The position numbers and the translations under genes were made by a program. Below, piece after piece: positions 24,489 to 32,767 of a stretch of 64,000 nt of DNA. Origin of the DNA: Bacillota bacterium (GTDB lineage: Bacteria > Bacillota > Clostridia > Acetivibrionales > DSM-1351); NCBI GenBank assembly GCA_023409265.1, contig JAEYHZ010000046.1:124001-188000 (forward strand), given 5' to 3'. How positions within the stretch are numbered: position 1 is the stretch's first letter; the number at the start of each line of letters is the position of its first letter. Under the pieces are notes generated by a model. That model was not told the origin of the DNA, ran no database searches, and worked only from the letters and a program-made list of their open reading frames with translations.

Positions 24489-25040
24489 ATGAATTTAATC
24501 GAGTTAATGGTAGAGGAACATAAGTACATTAAAAGGATGCTTGCGGTGATACGCAAGTATTGCTATAAGGTTATGAAAAATGAGGAAGTACAGTATGAGG
24601 ACTTCTTCAAAATGATCGACTTTGTAAGGAATTATGCTGACAAGCACCACCATGGGAAAGAGGAAAAACTCCTTTTTGACAGAATGATGAGTGAGCTTGG
24701 ACGCCCGGCAGAAATGCTGGTACGGCACGGGATGCTGGTTGAACACGATCTGGGCAGACTTCATATGCAGGAGCTTGAAGCAGCTTTAAAAAAGGTAATG
24801 GAAGGAGACGATGAGGCCAGGCTGGATGTTATTGCCAACGCCATCTCTTATACCCACCTGCTGCACCGGCATATTGATAAAGAGGATCAGGTTGTGTACA
24901 AGTACGCTCAAAATAATCTTTTGAAAGAAACCATGGACAAGCTGGATTCAGAGGGTGAAAAACTTGAAGAAGCAGCCACGGTGCAAAAACTTCAGGACAA
25001 GTATATTCAATTGATTTGTGAGCTGGAGGCCAAGGTTTGA
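24489..25040 (+). CDS. hemerythrin HHE-domain protein
   Basis: 183 residues from ATG 24489, with GGAGG at 5-nt spacing; the in-frame ATG at 24468 lies in the leader hairpin. The protein is a four-helix bundle carrying hemerythrin-type ligands: EEHKYIKR near the start, HHHGKEEKLLF, MLVEHDLGR and HRHIDKEDQVVYKYA. It matches the HHE domain rather than the shorter bacteriohemerythrin at 45.1 kb. It probably binds a di-iron centre and senses or handles O2 or NO in the cytoplasm. The C-terminus adds a helical tail of about 40 residues. Confidence 0.87.
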   Translation: MNLIELMVEEHKYIKRMLAVIRKYCYKVMKNEEVQYEDFFKMIDFVRNYADKHHHGKEEKLLFDRMMSELGRPAEMLVRHGMLVEHDLGRLHMQELEAALKKVMEGDDEARLDVIANAISYTHLLHRHIDKEDQVVYKYAQNNLLKETMDKLDSEGEKLEEAATVQKLQDKYIQLICELEAKV

Positions 25041-25045
25041 ATTTG

Positions 25046-25088
25046 ATAATAGCCAGGCTGGCGTGAAAAGCCTGGTCTATTATTATTA
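25046..25088 (+). terminator. terminator of hemerythrin gene
   Basis: ATAATAG plus CCAGGCT (25046-25059) pair with AGCCTGG plus CTATTAT (25069-25083) with a one-base bulge, giving 14 bp, followed by TATTA. Confidence 0.7.
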
Positions 25089-25243
25089 GAACATATAGGA
25101 CAAAAGACCTATTCATTATTTATTTTTTGTGGTAAATTATAAGTAAACATGTTGAATATTACAAATAAATATTATTTGTTGTGGTTTAAAGGAGATTTTT
25201 TGACTTATAAAAGAAACTGATACTATTAGAGGAATTTAATAAT

Positions 25244-27046
25244 ATGGAGATACGTAAGAACTGGTTTACCTACATATACCTGACGATTTTTTGTATATGT
25301 CTGAGTTACAGTTTGTTCAGTGGGATTTTATATATTGGTGTAAACACCAAATATCCGTTTATATGGTATGGCGGAATTATAATGGCAATGGGCGGATTGT
25401 GGCTGCTGGCCAACACTTGTGGCTTTATGTTCTCACATTTTATTAAATTCAGATCTGTTAATATACGCTTTGAAAGTATTTTGGAAGCGGTTTTCGTGGT
25501 ATTGGTTCTTGCAGCTGCCGCAGCAGTCCGTGTATGGGTTATAAATTATTTTCCGGTACAGCCGGAGTCAGACTTCCGGACATATTTTGAGGTTGCAAAG
25601 CTGCTTGCACAGGGAACTCTTATAAGGGATGGGGTGGGATATTGCGACTATATATCTCAATTTCCCCATGTCTTTGGTTATCCATATATTTTGTCAAAGG
25701 TTTTCCTGTTATTTGGACCATCAGTAACAGCAGGCTTGTACCTCAATCTGGCAGCCAGTGTTATCAGTATTTTTCTGGCTTACAGAATTGCCAGACTCAT
25801 ATGTGGTAAAACTGGAGGTTTATTGGCCTTACTACTTGTAGCTTTCTGGCCTTCACAAATTCTGTATGTAAATCAGATGGCATCCGAACCTTTATTTATG
25901 TGCCTGACCTTGACAGCTGTTTGGATTACGGCGTATTTGTTTACAAATTCTATAAAAAGCAAGCCTACAAATGTATTAATACTTAATATCCTGTTGGGAA
26001 TAATTCTTGCTTTGGCAGGTGGAGTTCGTCCGGTAGCAGTGATTTTATTAATTGCTATAGCTATTTGTACGTTAACTTACAAAGCTGAAGAAAACAGGAA
26101 TGAAAAGGCTGGATTAATAAAAAGCTGTATGTCGCGGGGCTGGATCAGGGTTACTGTTATACTGATAAGTTATTTTATATGTTCTCAGCTGGTCAGTGGT
26201 TCAACTGCCAGAGCAATTGACAGAGAACTTCCGGGGAGTACAGTTTCCTTTGGATACAATTTATTGGTTGGATTAAATATTGACTCAAAAGGGAGCTGGA
26301 ATGAAAAGGATGCCAGGTTCCTTGAAGAGAAATTTATGGAAAACGGTTCGGCTGAGGAGGCACATAGGGCATCCAGGGATGAAGCCTTTAAGAGAATAAT
26401 AAATAACCCCAAAGGGATGGCAAATCTGATTTTTGAGAAATACACTCTGCTCTGGGATAATGATGATTACGCTTCATACTGGAATACTCTTTTTCTGGAA
26501 AGCCAACATAATCTAACACCTGAAAGAAAAGCATTTATTACTAAACTAACAACCTGGAATAATATATACTATATAATTTGTGTTTACTTATCGCTTATTT
26601 CAGGAGTTTTTTTGTGGTTTAGAAAAAGAGTAGGTTTAGAGCATATACTGATTTTGTATTTTATCGGAACAGCAATGCTCCATATGATTCTAGAAAGCCA
26701 GAACAGATATCATTATAGTATTTTACCGGTATTTGCCATACTGGCTTCTGCAGGTCTGGTTGATATATTCAGGTATTACATTCATAAAACAGAGTTAAAA
26801 ATAGAAAGTGTTATTGAAAAAGAAGAACCAACTTTTGAAGAAATGACTTCTCGAGGCTTGACTTCTGAAGGAACGATTTCTGAAGGAGTGATTTCTGAAG
26901 AACCTGAGTTTTCAAATTGTGAAGAAAAAGTCAAGGATAACAGATTTGATATGCTGGACGCAATTAAGAAGGGACATATTACGGTTACCGTCACTGAAGC
27001 CTATTTAAGACAGCATGAAAATAAAAATTCAGATAAAAATGATTAA
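25244..27046 (+). CDS. polytopic GT-C type glycosyltransferase (PMT/ArnT-like)
   Basis: 600 residues with about eleven membrane helices. After the second or third helix comes YFPVQPESDFRTYFEVAKLL, an external loop with acidic residues as in GT-C enzymes (PMT/ArnT/GT39 type) that use lipid-phosphate sugars. Helices continue to about 520; the last 80 residues are a cytoplasmic acidic tail with four in-frame 15-bp DNA repeats (SEG-type peptides). First gene of the exopolysaccharide operon; the next gene begins 25 bp after its stop. The probable role is transferring or modifying a sugar outside the membrane; donor and acceptor are unknown. Confidence 0.75.
   Translation: MEIRKNWFTYIYLTIFCICLSYSLFSGILYIGVNTKYPFIWYGGIIMAMGGLWLLANTCGFMFSHFIKFRSVNIRFESILEAVFVVLVLAAAAAVRVWVINYFPVQPESDFRTYFEVAKLLAQGTLIRDGVGYCDYISQFPHVFGYPYILSKVFLLFGPSVTAGLYLNLAASVISIFLAYRIARLICGKTGGLLALLLVAFWPSQILYVNQMASEPLFMCLTLTAVWITAYLFTNSIKSKPTNVLILNILLGIILALAGGVRPVAVILLIAIAICTLTYKAEENRNEKAGLIKSCMSRGWIRVTVILISYFICSQLVSGSTARAIDRELPGSTVSFGYNLLVGLNIDSKGSWNEKDARFLEEKFMENGSAEEAHRASRDEAFKRIINNPKGMANLIFEKYTLLWDNDDYASYWNTLFLESQHNLTPERKAFITKLTTWNNIYYIICVYLSLISGVFLWFRKRVGLEHILILYFIGTAMLHMILESQNRYHYSILPVFAILASAGLVDIFRYYIHKTELKIESVIEKEEPTFEEMTSRGLTSEGTISEGVISEEPEFSNCEEKVKDNRFDMLDAIKKGHITVTVTEAYLRQHENKNSDKND
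26846..26905 (+). repeat. four in-frame 15-bp repeats in GT-C gene
   Basis: Units start at 26846, 26861, 26876 and 26891 with a shared core RYTTCTGAAGG; each adds five residues of the acidic cytoplasmic tail (TSEGT/ISEGV type). Being in frame and in a disordered tail, copy number could vary without harm. Confidence 0.6.
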
Positions 27047-27071
27047 TTCCTCTGTGTGGGAAGGATGCGAC

Positions 27072-28724
27072 ATGGATCCATTAAACAAAATTGAAAGGAT
27101 AGTTAAAATAGCTTTAGCTGTAATGCTGCTTGTTTCAATAACCCTGATAACCGCCTGGCTTCTATCCGATAACAAAAGAGACAAAAACGAAAGATCGGTA
27201 GAGGCGGGGGAACAGACTGAAAATACTACAGACAATTCAGAGCTTGCAGGCAAGCTGGAGTTGCTGCCCGACAAATGTACTCTTAACCAGGATCTTTCCG
27301 GCTTAGCCTTTACGGATGAAAATGGCAGGCAGGTAACAGTAGCCGACTTCAAAGGCAGGGTTGTAGTGCTGAACTTTTGGGCAAGCTGGTGTCCCTACTG
27401 TAATAAAGAACTGGAAAGGGCTGCTCAGGTAAAAACAATGCTGGAAAAGTATCCTGATGTAGAGTACATTCTTGTTAATAAATTGGATAACAGTAAGGAA
27501 ACAAAAGAACAGGCACTGCATTATCTCAAACAGAATAAAATACCCTTTACAGCTGTTTTTGATGAAGCATTAACAGTCTATAACAAGTTGGGATTGAAGG
27601 TTATTCCTACAACCCTCGTAATTGACAAGCAAGGCAGGCTGAAAACCTGGCATGCGGGAAAAGATATGGATACTGGAGTATTGCAGGCAATGATAGACTA
27701 TACAAAAAACGGAGGTTCGTTTGGGGTTTTAAGCTTTATAGAAAATGAGCTTTCAAATGAGGCAGGAGGTGTTAATACAAATTACCTGCCTGAAAAGGGT
27801 TCCAGTTTGCAGAACACCGATGTCTTATGCGAATCCCAGGGATTATTAATGGAGTACGCTGTAAACACTTCAAATAAAAAGCTGTTTGAAAAGAGCTTTA
27901 ATTATTTTAATTTGAAAATGAGGAAGGATCCTCTGACAGCCTGGGTGGTAACAGAGAAAGGTCCTGCAAGAGTAAATTCGGCTATAGACGACTTAAGGAT
28001 TTATAGAGTTTTATATAAAGCTGATAGACTATGGGGCGGATATTCCGAAATAATTGAAAACTACGAGAGTGCCTTGTATCGCTTCAATACTCAGAATCAG
28101 AAACTGGTTAACCAATATGATTTCAAGTACCGCAAAAAGGCAAATGCTTTAAAGCTGTGTTTTGCTGATTTTGAGGCTTTAAACATCCTGGCCGGACAGA
28201 ACAGCAGATGGGAGCCGGTATATCAGAACAGTATTGCTATTGTAAATCAGGGGTATATTGGGGACCAATTCCCTCTGTATTACGCTGAATATGATTATGC
28301 AAAACAAGCCTATAAGCATGATGCCATAAATATGGCAGAAGAAATGGTGACGCTTCTTCACATTTCCAAAGCAGGACAATTGAAGCCGCAAACTTTGCAG
28401 TGGCTAAAAGAAATGGTAGAAGGGGAAGGTATTTTTGCCCGTTACAAACCCGATGGAACTGTTGTACCAGGGTATCGGTATGAATCCACTGCTGTTTATG
28501 GACTTGTCAGTATGATTGCTAATACTGTGGGAGATAAGACTTTGGCTAACAGGGCTTTGGCCAGAATGGAGGCCATGCGGATTTTTGATTCAGATAAAAA
28601 TGTAAACGGGGCCTTTGGTAATGCTGATGGTACGGGAATTTATTCCTTTGATCAATGCATTGGACTCCTGTCATACAGTATAGCTGAAGAAGGAATATGG
28701 AATAACCGGAATGAAGAAAAATAA
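27072..28724 (+). CDS. membrane-anchored thioredoxin-GH8-like fusion
   Basis: 550 residues from ATG 27072; a start at 27015 is possible but overlaps the previous gene. One N-terminal membrane helix (about 12-32) anchors the protein outside. A TlpA/ResA-like thioredoxin domain (about 65-205) has C107-P-Y-C110 and cis-Pro179. Residues about 215-545 resemble the alpha/alpha barrel of GH8 enzymes: CESQG at 253-257 aligns with the GH8 proton-donor Glu (E254) and NSAIDDLRI with the catalytic-Asp segment (D306/D307). GH8 includes BcsZ, the cellulase of cellulose-synthase operons, fitting the BcsA/BcsB-like genes downstream. Thioredoxin-GH8 fusion is unusual; activity needs testing. Overlaps the next gene by 14 bp. 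Confidence 0.78.
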   Translation: MDPLNKIERIVKIALAVMLLVSITLITAWLLSDNKRDKNERSVEAGEQTENTTDNSELAGKLELLPDKCTLNQDLSGLAFTDENGRQVTVADFKGRVVVLNFWASWCPYCNKELERAAQVKTMLEKYPDVEYILVNKLDNSKETKEQALHYLKQNKIPFTAVFDEALTVYNKLGLKVIPTTLVIDKQGRLKTWHAGKDMDTGVLQAMIDYTKNGGSFGVLSFIENELSNEAGGVNTNYLPEKGSSLQNTDVLCESQGLLMEYAVNTSNKKLFEKSFNYFNLKMRKDPLTAWVVTEKGPARVNSAIDDLRIYRVLYKADRLWGGYSEIIENYESALYRFNTQNQKLVNQYDFKYRKKANALKLCFADFEALNILAGQNSRWEPVYQNSIAIVNQGYIGDQFPLYYAEYDYAKQAYKHDAINMAEEMVTLLHISKAGQLKPQTLQWLKEMVEGEGIFARYKPDGTVVPGYRYESTAVYGLVSMIANTVGDKTLANRALARMEAMRIFDSDKNVNGAFGNADGTGIYSFDQCIGLLSYSIAEEGIWNNRNEEK

Positions 28725-30252
28725 TCAAAAAGACGAATGGAAAGTAATACGGTTTATCATTTTTATTTTCAATAAAATAGCCTCTTTTTTTAGATATTTT
28801 ATTGGAGGAATAAATAAAAACAGGGAGGGCAAATATTCCCCTTTTATTATAGGTGCGGGAGCAGGTTTATTATCCCTTATCCTTGTAATTATAATGTTAT
28901 TTTTACCTCCTTTTCTGGGTATGTCGGATGATGGCTCATTCTCTCGTTTGATAAATCCTGTTGGTATATATCACCGGGATGACACCAGTGAAAACCTCTA
29001 CTTTAACTATTACGTAAAGGATTATTTATCTTTCGTTCCCCAGGCAGGAGGTCCGTCAAATCTGACTGGCCCACATATGCTTGTATACGTGGCTAAATGG
29101 GTTGATAAAGCTTTTACCCATGATAGTATATTTGACTTGAGATTTCTTGCGGCATTATATTGCTTGTTATATATTGCAGCAATGGTTATTCTGGTAAAAC
29201 AAGCTGCCAAAAGGGCAAAAACTTTTACTGAGAGTGTTGTAATAGGATTGGCAGGTGTATTAATTTTTTCAGACGTATCCTATATAACCTATTTTAGTTC
29301 GTTTTATACAGAGCCTTTATTGTTTATAGCAGTTTTGTTTTGTACAGGTGCTGCTTTGGCACTGCAAAACGAAAAGCACAGTACTTTTTACCTTATGTTG
29401 TATACTTTTTTCGGGATTGTTATTACAACGATGGAAAAAGAATATGCACTTACCGGTATATTTCTGGGAATCCTTGGAGTAAAGTTTGTATTTATAGGAA
29501 AATCCTTTTTTTGGAAAGTGAGCAGTATCACTGCTGTATTGCTGTTATTTCTGAGCGTAATGGTTTCAGTGGCCTATTCGCCTGATTCTTTTACCCAGTC
29601 CAGTAAATATCATGCAATGACCAGAGGAGTGCTGTTGCAGTCAACAGATCCTGATAAAACCTTAAGGGAATTCGGGATCGATGGTACTTACGCCATACTT
29701 TCCGATACAAACGCCAATGAGCAGTATCCTTTAATAAACCCAGACGACAAAGCTTTGCAGAATGGTTTTTACGACAGGTATAACGGGGCTGAAATATCCT
29801 ACTATTACCTGAAACATCCTAAGTCGATGCTTGCAATGCTGGATATATCAGTGAAGGCAGCCTTAAATATAAGAAGAGACTTCAGCGGTAATTTTGAAAA
29901 AAGTGCCGGAATGCCTAAAATGGCAAAAAGCTTGTTTTGGTCCTTCTGGAGTCATTTCAAAACCAATTCCGCCCCAAAAACCATTGGTTTTTTAGTGGTT
30001 ATGTTATTTGCCATTGTTATTTTATTCCGGCAGAAGTCAGTCAGGATTAATACTTACTACAGGCAGAGAAATTCTATTCCCCTGGAAACCATGCTTATAA
30101 TATTTTTCATCGGTCTGTCAAATGCTATAGTTACCATTGTTAACAGTGGAGATGCCGAGATGACGCAGCATTTATTCCTGTTCAGTGTTTCTATTGATTT
30201 ATTGATTTACTTTTGTTTCGCAGAAGTTTTGCATAGACTAAGAATACTGTAA
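28711..30252 (+). CDS. polytopic membrane protein, hexosyltransferase-like (WsfD-like)
   Basis: 513 residues with about nine membrane helices. After the first helix a loop reads GMSDDGSFSRLINPVGIY, followed by a long soluble stretch, a layout like GT-C enzymes and S-layer glycan WsfD-type hexosyltransferases. A second external domain (about 300-390) carries the YNGAEISYYYLKHPKSML segment. It has no clear catalytic assignment. Overlapping the thioredoxin-GH8 gene and followed by the GGDEF-like gene, it is part of the exopolysaccharide operon. The family name is a tentative recollection; glycan assembly at the membrane is the inference. Confidence 0.65.
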   Translation: MKKNNQKDEWKVIRFIIFIFNKIASFFRYFIGGINKNREGKYSPFIIGAGAGLLSLILVIIMLFLPPFLGMSDDGSFSRLINPVGIYHRDDTSENLYFNYYVKDYLSFVPQAGGPSNLTGPHMLVYVAKWVDKAFTHDSIFDLRFLAALYCLLYIAAMVILVKQAAKRAKTFTESVVIGLAGVLIFSDVSYITYFSSFYTEPLLFIAVLFCTGAALALQNEKHSTFYLMLYTFFGIVITTMEKEYALTGIFLGILGVKFVFIGKSFFWKVSSITAVLLLFLSVMVSVAYSPDSFTQSSKYHAMTRGVLLQSTDPDKTLREFGIDGTYAILSDTNANEQYPLINPDDKALQNGFYDRYNGAEISYYYLKHPKSMLAMLDISVKAALNIRRDFSGNFEKSAGMPKMAKSLFWSFWSHFKTNSAPKTIGFLVVMLFAIVILFRQKSVRINTYYRQRNSIPLETMLIIFFIGLSNAIVTIVNSGDAEMTQHLFLFSVSIDLLIYFCFAEVLHRLRIL

Positions 30253-30321
30253 GGACAAGCGTTTTAATTACTATTTGTTATGTGTACTAACATGGCACGT
30301 TTCACAAGATGGGAGATTGTG

Positions 30322-31179
30322 ATGGTAAATAGAAAATATACAGTACTCATTCAAGATATTGGTTTATTGGTATTTCTGATATCGTTGCTGTCAAGTATGG
30401 CAGTTTTATATGCCGGTGGACGGGAATTGCTCCTTGAGAACTCGGTAATGCTGTTTCTTACGGTTGTCGGTATAGTGCTGGTAACTTTTTCAATAGATTT
30501 GGCAGCTTTTATAACTGTCGGCTCCCAAATCATTTGCTATACAGCCTACAAACTGTTTATGCTTTATCAGAAGGGTATAGTACTTGACGTATATTCATTT
30601 TCCTGGCTGGTGCTTCCAATAGTGATTGTGGGATCCATGCGGTTATTCTGCTCCGGGCGGAATCGCCTGGAATTGGAAAACAGTGTATTGAGACAACAGG
30701 TTGAAGAGCTTGTAATGATAGACCCCCTAACAGGTTTATACAATCTCAGAAGCTTTTATTATGATATTGACAGGCAGATCAGATATACCAGGCGCAATAA
30801 CCTTCCTTTAACACTTATGATAATTAAATTGCGGTACGCTCATGAGTTAAAAAGAATTTTATCCCAAAAGAACTTCGACAGCCTTAAACAGCGTTTGGCC
30901 GAAATTGTGGGCGATGCCATAAGAGTGGAGGATAAACAGTATAGCATTGACAAGGATGGAAGTCTTGCAATTATTCTGACCTGTGATGAGGCTGGAGGAG
31001 CTCTGGTACGCAATAGAATCAGGTCTATGGTAGGTGAAAAAAGTGCATTTGACAAGATTACCGATACTTCTATCAAAGTTGAGGTCCAAATTGCTTATGT
31101 TCAATACAGGGAAGAGATGGGGAATGATGGGGTCTACTTTAAGCAGAGTGTTGAAAAAGAACTTCAGTATGATGTTTAA
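30322..31179 (+). CDS. membrane protein with degenerate GGDEF, RxxD I-site kept
   Basis: 285 residues from ATG 30322 (GGGAG at 6 nt). Four membrane helices (about 10-120) lead through a coiled coil (NRLELENSVLRQQVEELV) into a GGDEF-type domain beginning DPLTGLYNLRSFYYDI. The GGDEF active-site motif is replaced by DKDGS (210-214), so cyclase activity is very unlikely. Exactly five residues before it is R201-V-E-D204, the RxxD inhibitory site where GGDEF domains bind cyclic-di-GMP. Retaining the I-site with a dead active site is the pattern of the PelD receptor, which also has four helices. It may be the c-di-GMP receptor of this locus, whose synthase lacks PilZ. Overlaps the next gene by 8 bp. 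Confidence 0.8.
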   Translation: MVNRKYTVLIQDIGLLVFLISLLSSMAVLYAGGRELLLENSVMLFLTVVGIVLVTFSIDLAAFITVGSQIICYTAYKLFMLYQKGIVLDVYSFSWLVLPIVIVGSMRLFCSGRNRLELENSVLRQQVEELVMIDPLTGLYNLRSFYYDIDRQIRYTRRNNLPLTLMIIKLRYAHELKRILSQKNFDSLKQRLAEIVGDAIRVEDKQYSIDKDGSLAIILTCDEAGGALVRNRIRSMVGEKSAFDKITDTSIKVEVQIAYVQYREEMGNDGVYFKQSVEKELQYDV

Positions 31180-32767
31180 AAGGAGGGTCATATTTCTTTT
31201 AACAGTTCTGTTGCTATTTTCACCACTTAACAGCACATTGGCAAGAGATGAAAGTTATTTAAAGGCCAGAGATATTCTATTTGTTTATGATGATGAGCTG
31301 TCCGGTAAGGCAATAGAGAACATTGCGGCAATGGCTGACATATTAACATATATGGGTTATGGGACAAGTTACCGTACAGTTTCCGAAAGTAAAGGTCTGC
31401 TTGACAGGTTTGACAGTATTTTATTTTATCACGAAAGTGAAGAAATAAATTCATCTTTTCTTGAAGAGCTTAAAAAACTGGACAACAAAATAATGGTGGT
31501 CGGCGGGGGAGAGATAACTGAGCTGCTTCAGGCTGTAAAGGCTACCGTTAAAGCTATTGGTATGGAGGATACAACAGTCAGGTTTTCCTATCCCTTCTAT
31601 AATGGAACCCAGACTGCTTCAGGCTTTGTCAAAGCAGACAGGGCGACAATCCTCCAGGGAAAACCTCAATATACTGCAGGCGAAGCAGCTGCCGGGGGAA
31701 AAACAGCAGCATTATGTGCAAGTTCAGGGAGGTTCACCGGTATAGCAGTTTTTGATTCCGAAAGTGATATTCTCAAGGCTGTTTTTTCAGATCAGATATC
31801 CAGGTGGAAGTGGCCTTATAAAAATTTGCCCAACAGCTATCCGCAGCACATCATATTTGATAATGTATATCCTTTTGTTAATAATCAGAAAATGCTGAAG
31901 GTTGTTGAAATGCTGGAGCAAAAGGGTATCACTTACTCCATAACGGTTATGCCGGTGTATCAAAATTCAGAGTATCCCGCAATGAAGCACTTTTGCGAGC
32001 TTCTTAGGTTTGCTCAGTCAAAAGGAGCGTCAATAATTTTGAAAGCACCGCTGATAAATACTGCCAGGCCGGTTTTGGAGGAAATTAACAAGAGAATCAG
32101 TACTGCAATGTCGGCTTACGTTAATTACGGTGTGTATCCTATAGCTATTGAGGCACCCAATAATTGGATAAACGAAACTCTTGGGCAAAATGTTTTAAAA
32201 AGATTCAGCACCGTGGTGTTGTATAATGACAACCAAAAAAGCAGTTGGACTGATCAGGACGGTTATAACAAAATTTACCTGGATGGTCACCATTTCATTA
32301 CTCCGGCTCTTTTTAACGGCAATTTGAGCAGTAACATGATCAATACTTATCCCACGGCAATTTTTTTGGATATGAACACAGATATTGATACATTGGAACA
32401 ACAAATTAAAATGATTCAGGATTCGGAAGTTTCGCTAAAAAGTTTACGTTCAGGGGCACATAGTGTTTATACGGATGATCAGGTCATAAGCCTCAAAAAT
32501 AATATGCTTACTGTTAACGGAAAGCTGCAATCCTTTGAATTCACGCCTTTTACTTATGAGAGCAGTTATAATTATAACAGAGGTGTCATAGGCAGGCTGG
32601 CTGAAAGTATTGCCCGCGGGAATCAAAGACTCCTGATAGTTGTTACAGGAATTTCCATACTTTTTATAGTTTTTATAGTGGTGGCGCGTTATCAGAACAG
32701 AAGAAGGTTTTTATATAAAAGTGATTCAGGACACAAAAAGGACGGGGGGGATTCGGATTGGAACTGA
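31172..32767 (+). CDS. DUF2334 polysaccharide-deacetylase-like membrane protein
   Basis: 531 residues from ATG 31172 (31169 also possible), with signal MFKRRVIFLLTVLLLF and a C-terminal helix (about 483-505) plus a basic tail, so the body lies outside the cell. The N-terminal half is a Rossmann-like segment (DILFVYDDELS). The second half matches DUF2334 of the polysaccharide-deacetylase fold: IIFDNVYPF, YSITVMPVYQNSEYPAM, ILKAPLINTAR. The usual D-H-H deacetylase ligands are not obvious, so it may bind or modify glycan without classic deacetylation. It overlaps both neighbours (8 bp and 10 bp), so translation is coupled through the operon. Confidence 0.78.
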   Translation: MFKRRVIFLLTVLLLFSPLNSTLARDESYLKARDILFVYDDELSGKAIENIAAMADILTYMGYGTSYRTVSESKGLLDRFDSILFYHESEEINSSFLEELKKLDNKIMVVGGGEITELLQAVKATVKAIGMEDTTVRFSYPFYNGTQTASGFVKADRATILQGKPQYTAGEAAAGGKTAALCASSGRFTGIAVFDSESDILKAVFSDQISRWKWPYKNLPNSYPQHIIFDNVYPFVNNQKMLKVVEMLEQKGITYSITVMPVYQNSEYPAMKHFCELLRFAQSKGASIILKAPLINTARPVLEEINKRISTAMSAYVNYGVYPIAIEAPNNWINETLGQNVLKRFSTVVLYNDNQKSSWTDQDGYNKIYLDGHHFITPALFNGNLSSNMINTYPTAIFLDMNTDIDTLEQQIKMIQDSEVSLKSLRSGAHSVYTDDQVISLKNNMLTVNGKLQSFEFTPFTYESSYNYNRGVIGRLAESIARGNQRLLIVVTGISILFIVFIVVARYQNRRRFLYKSDSGHKKDGGDSDWN

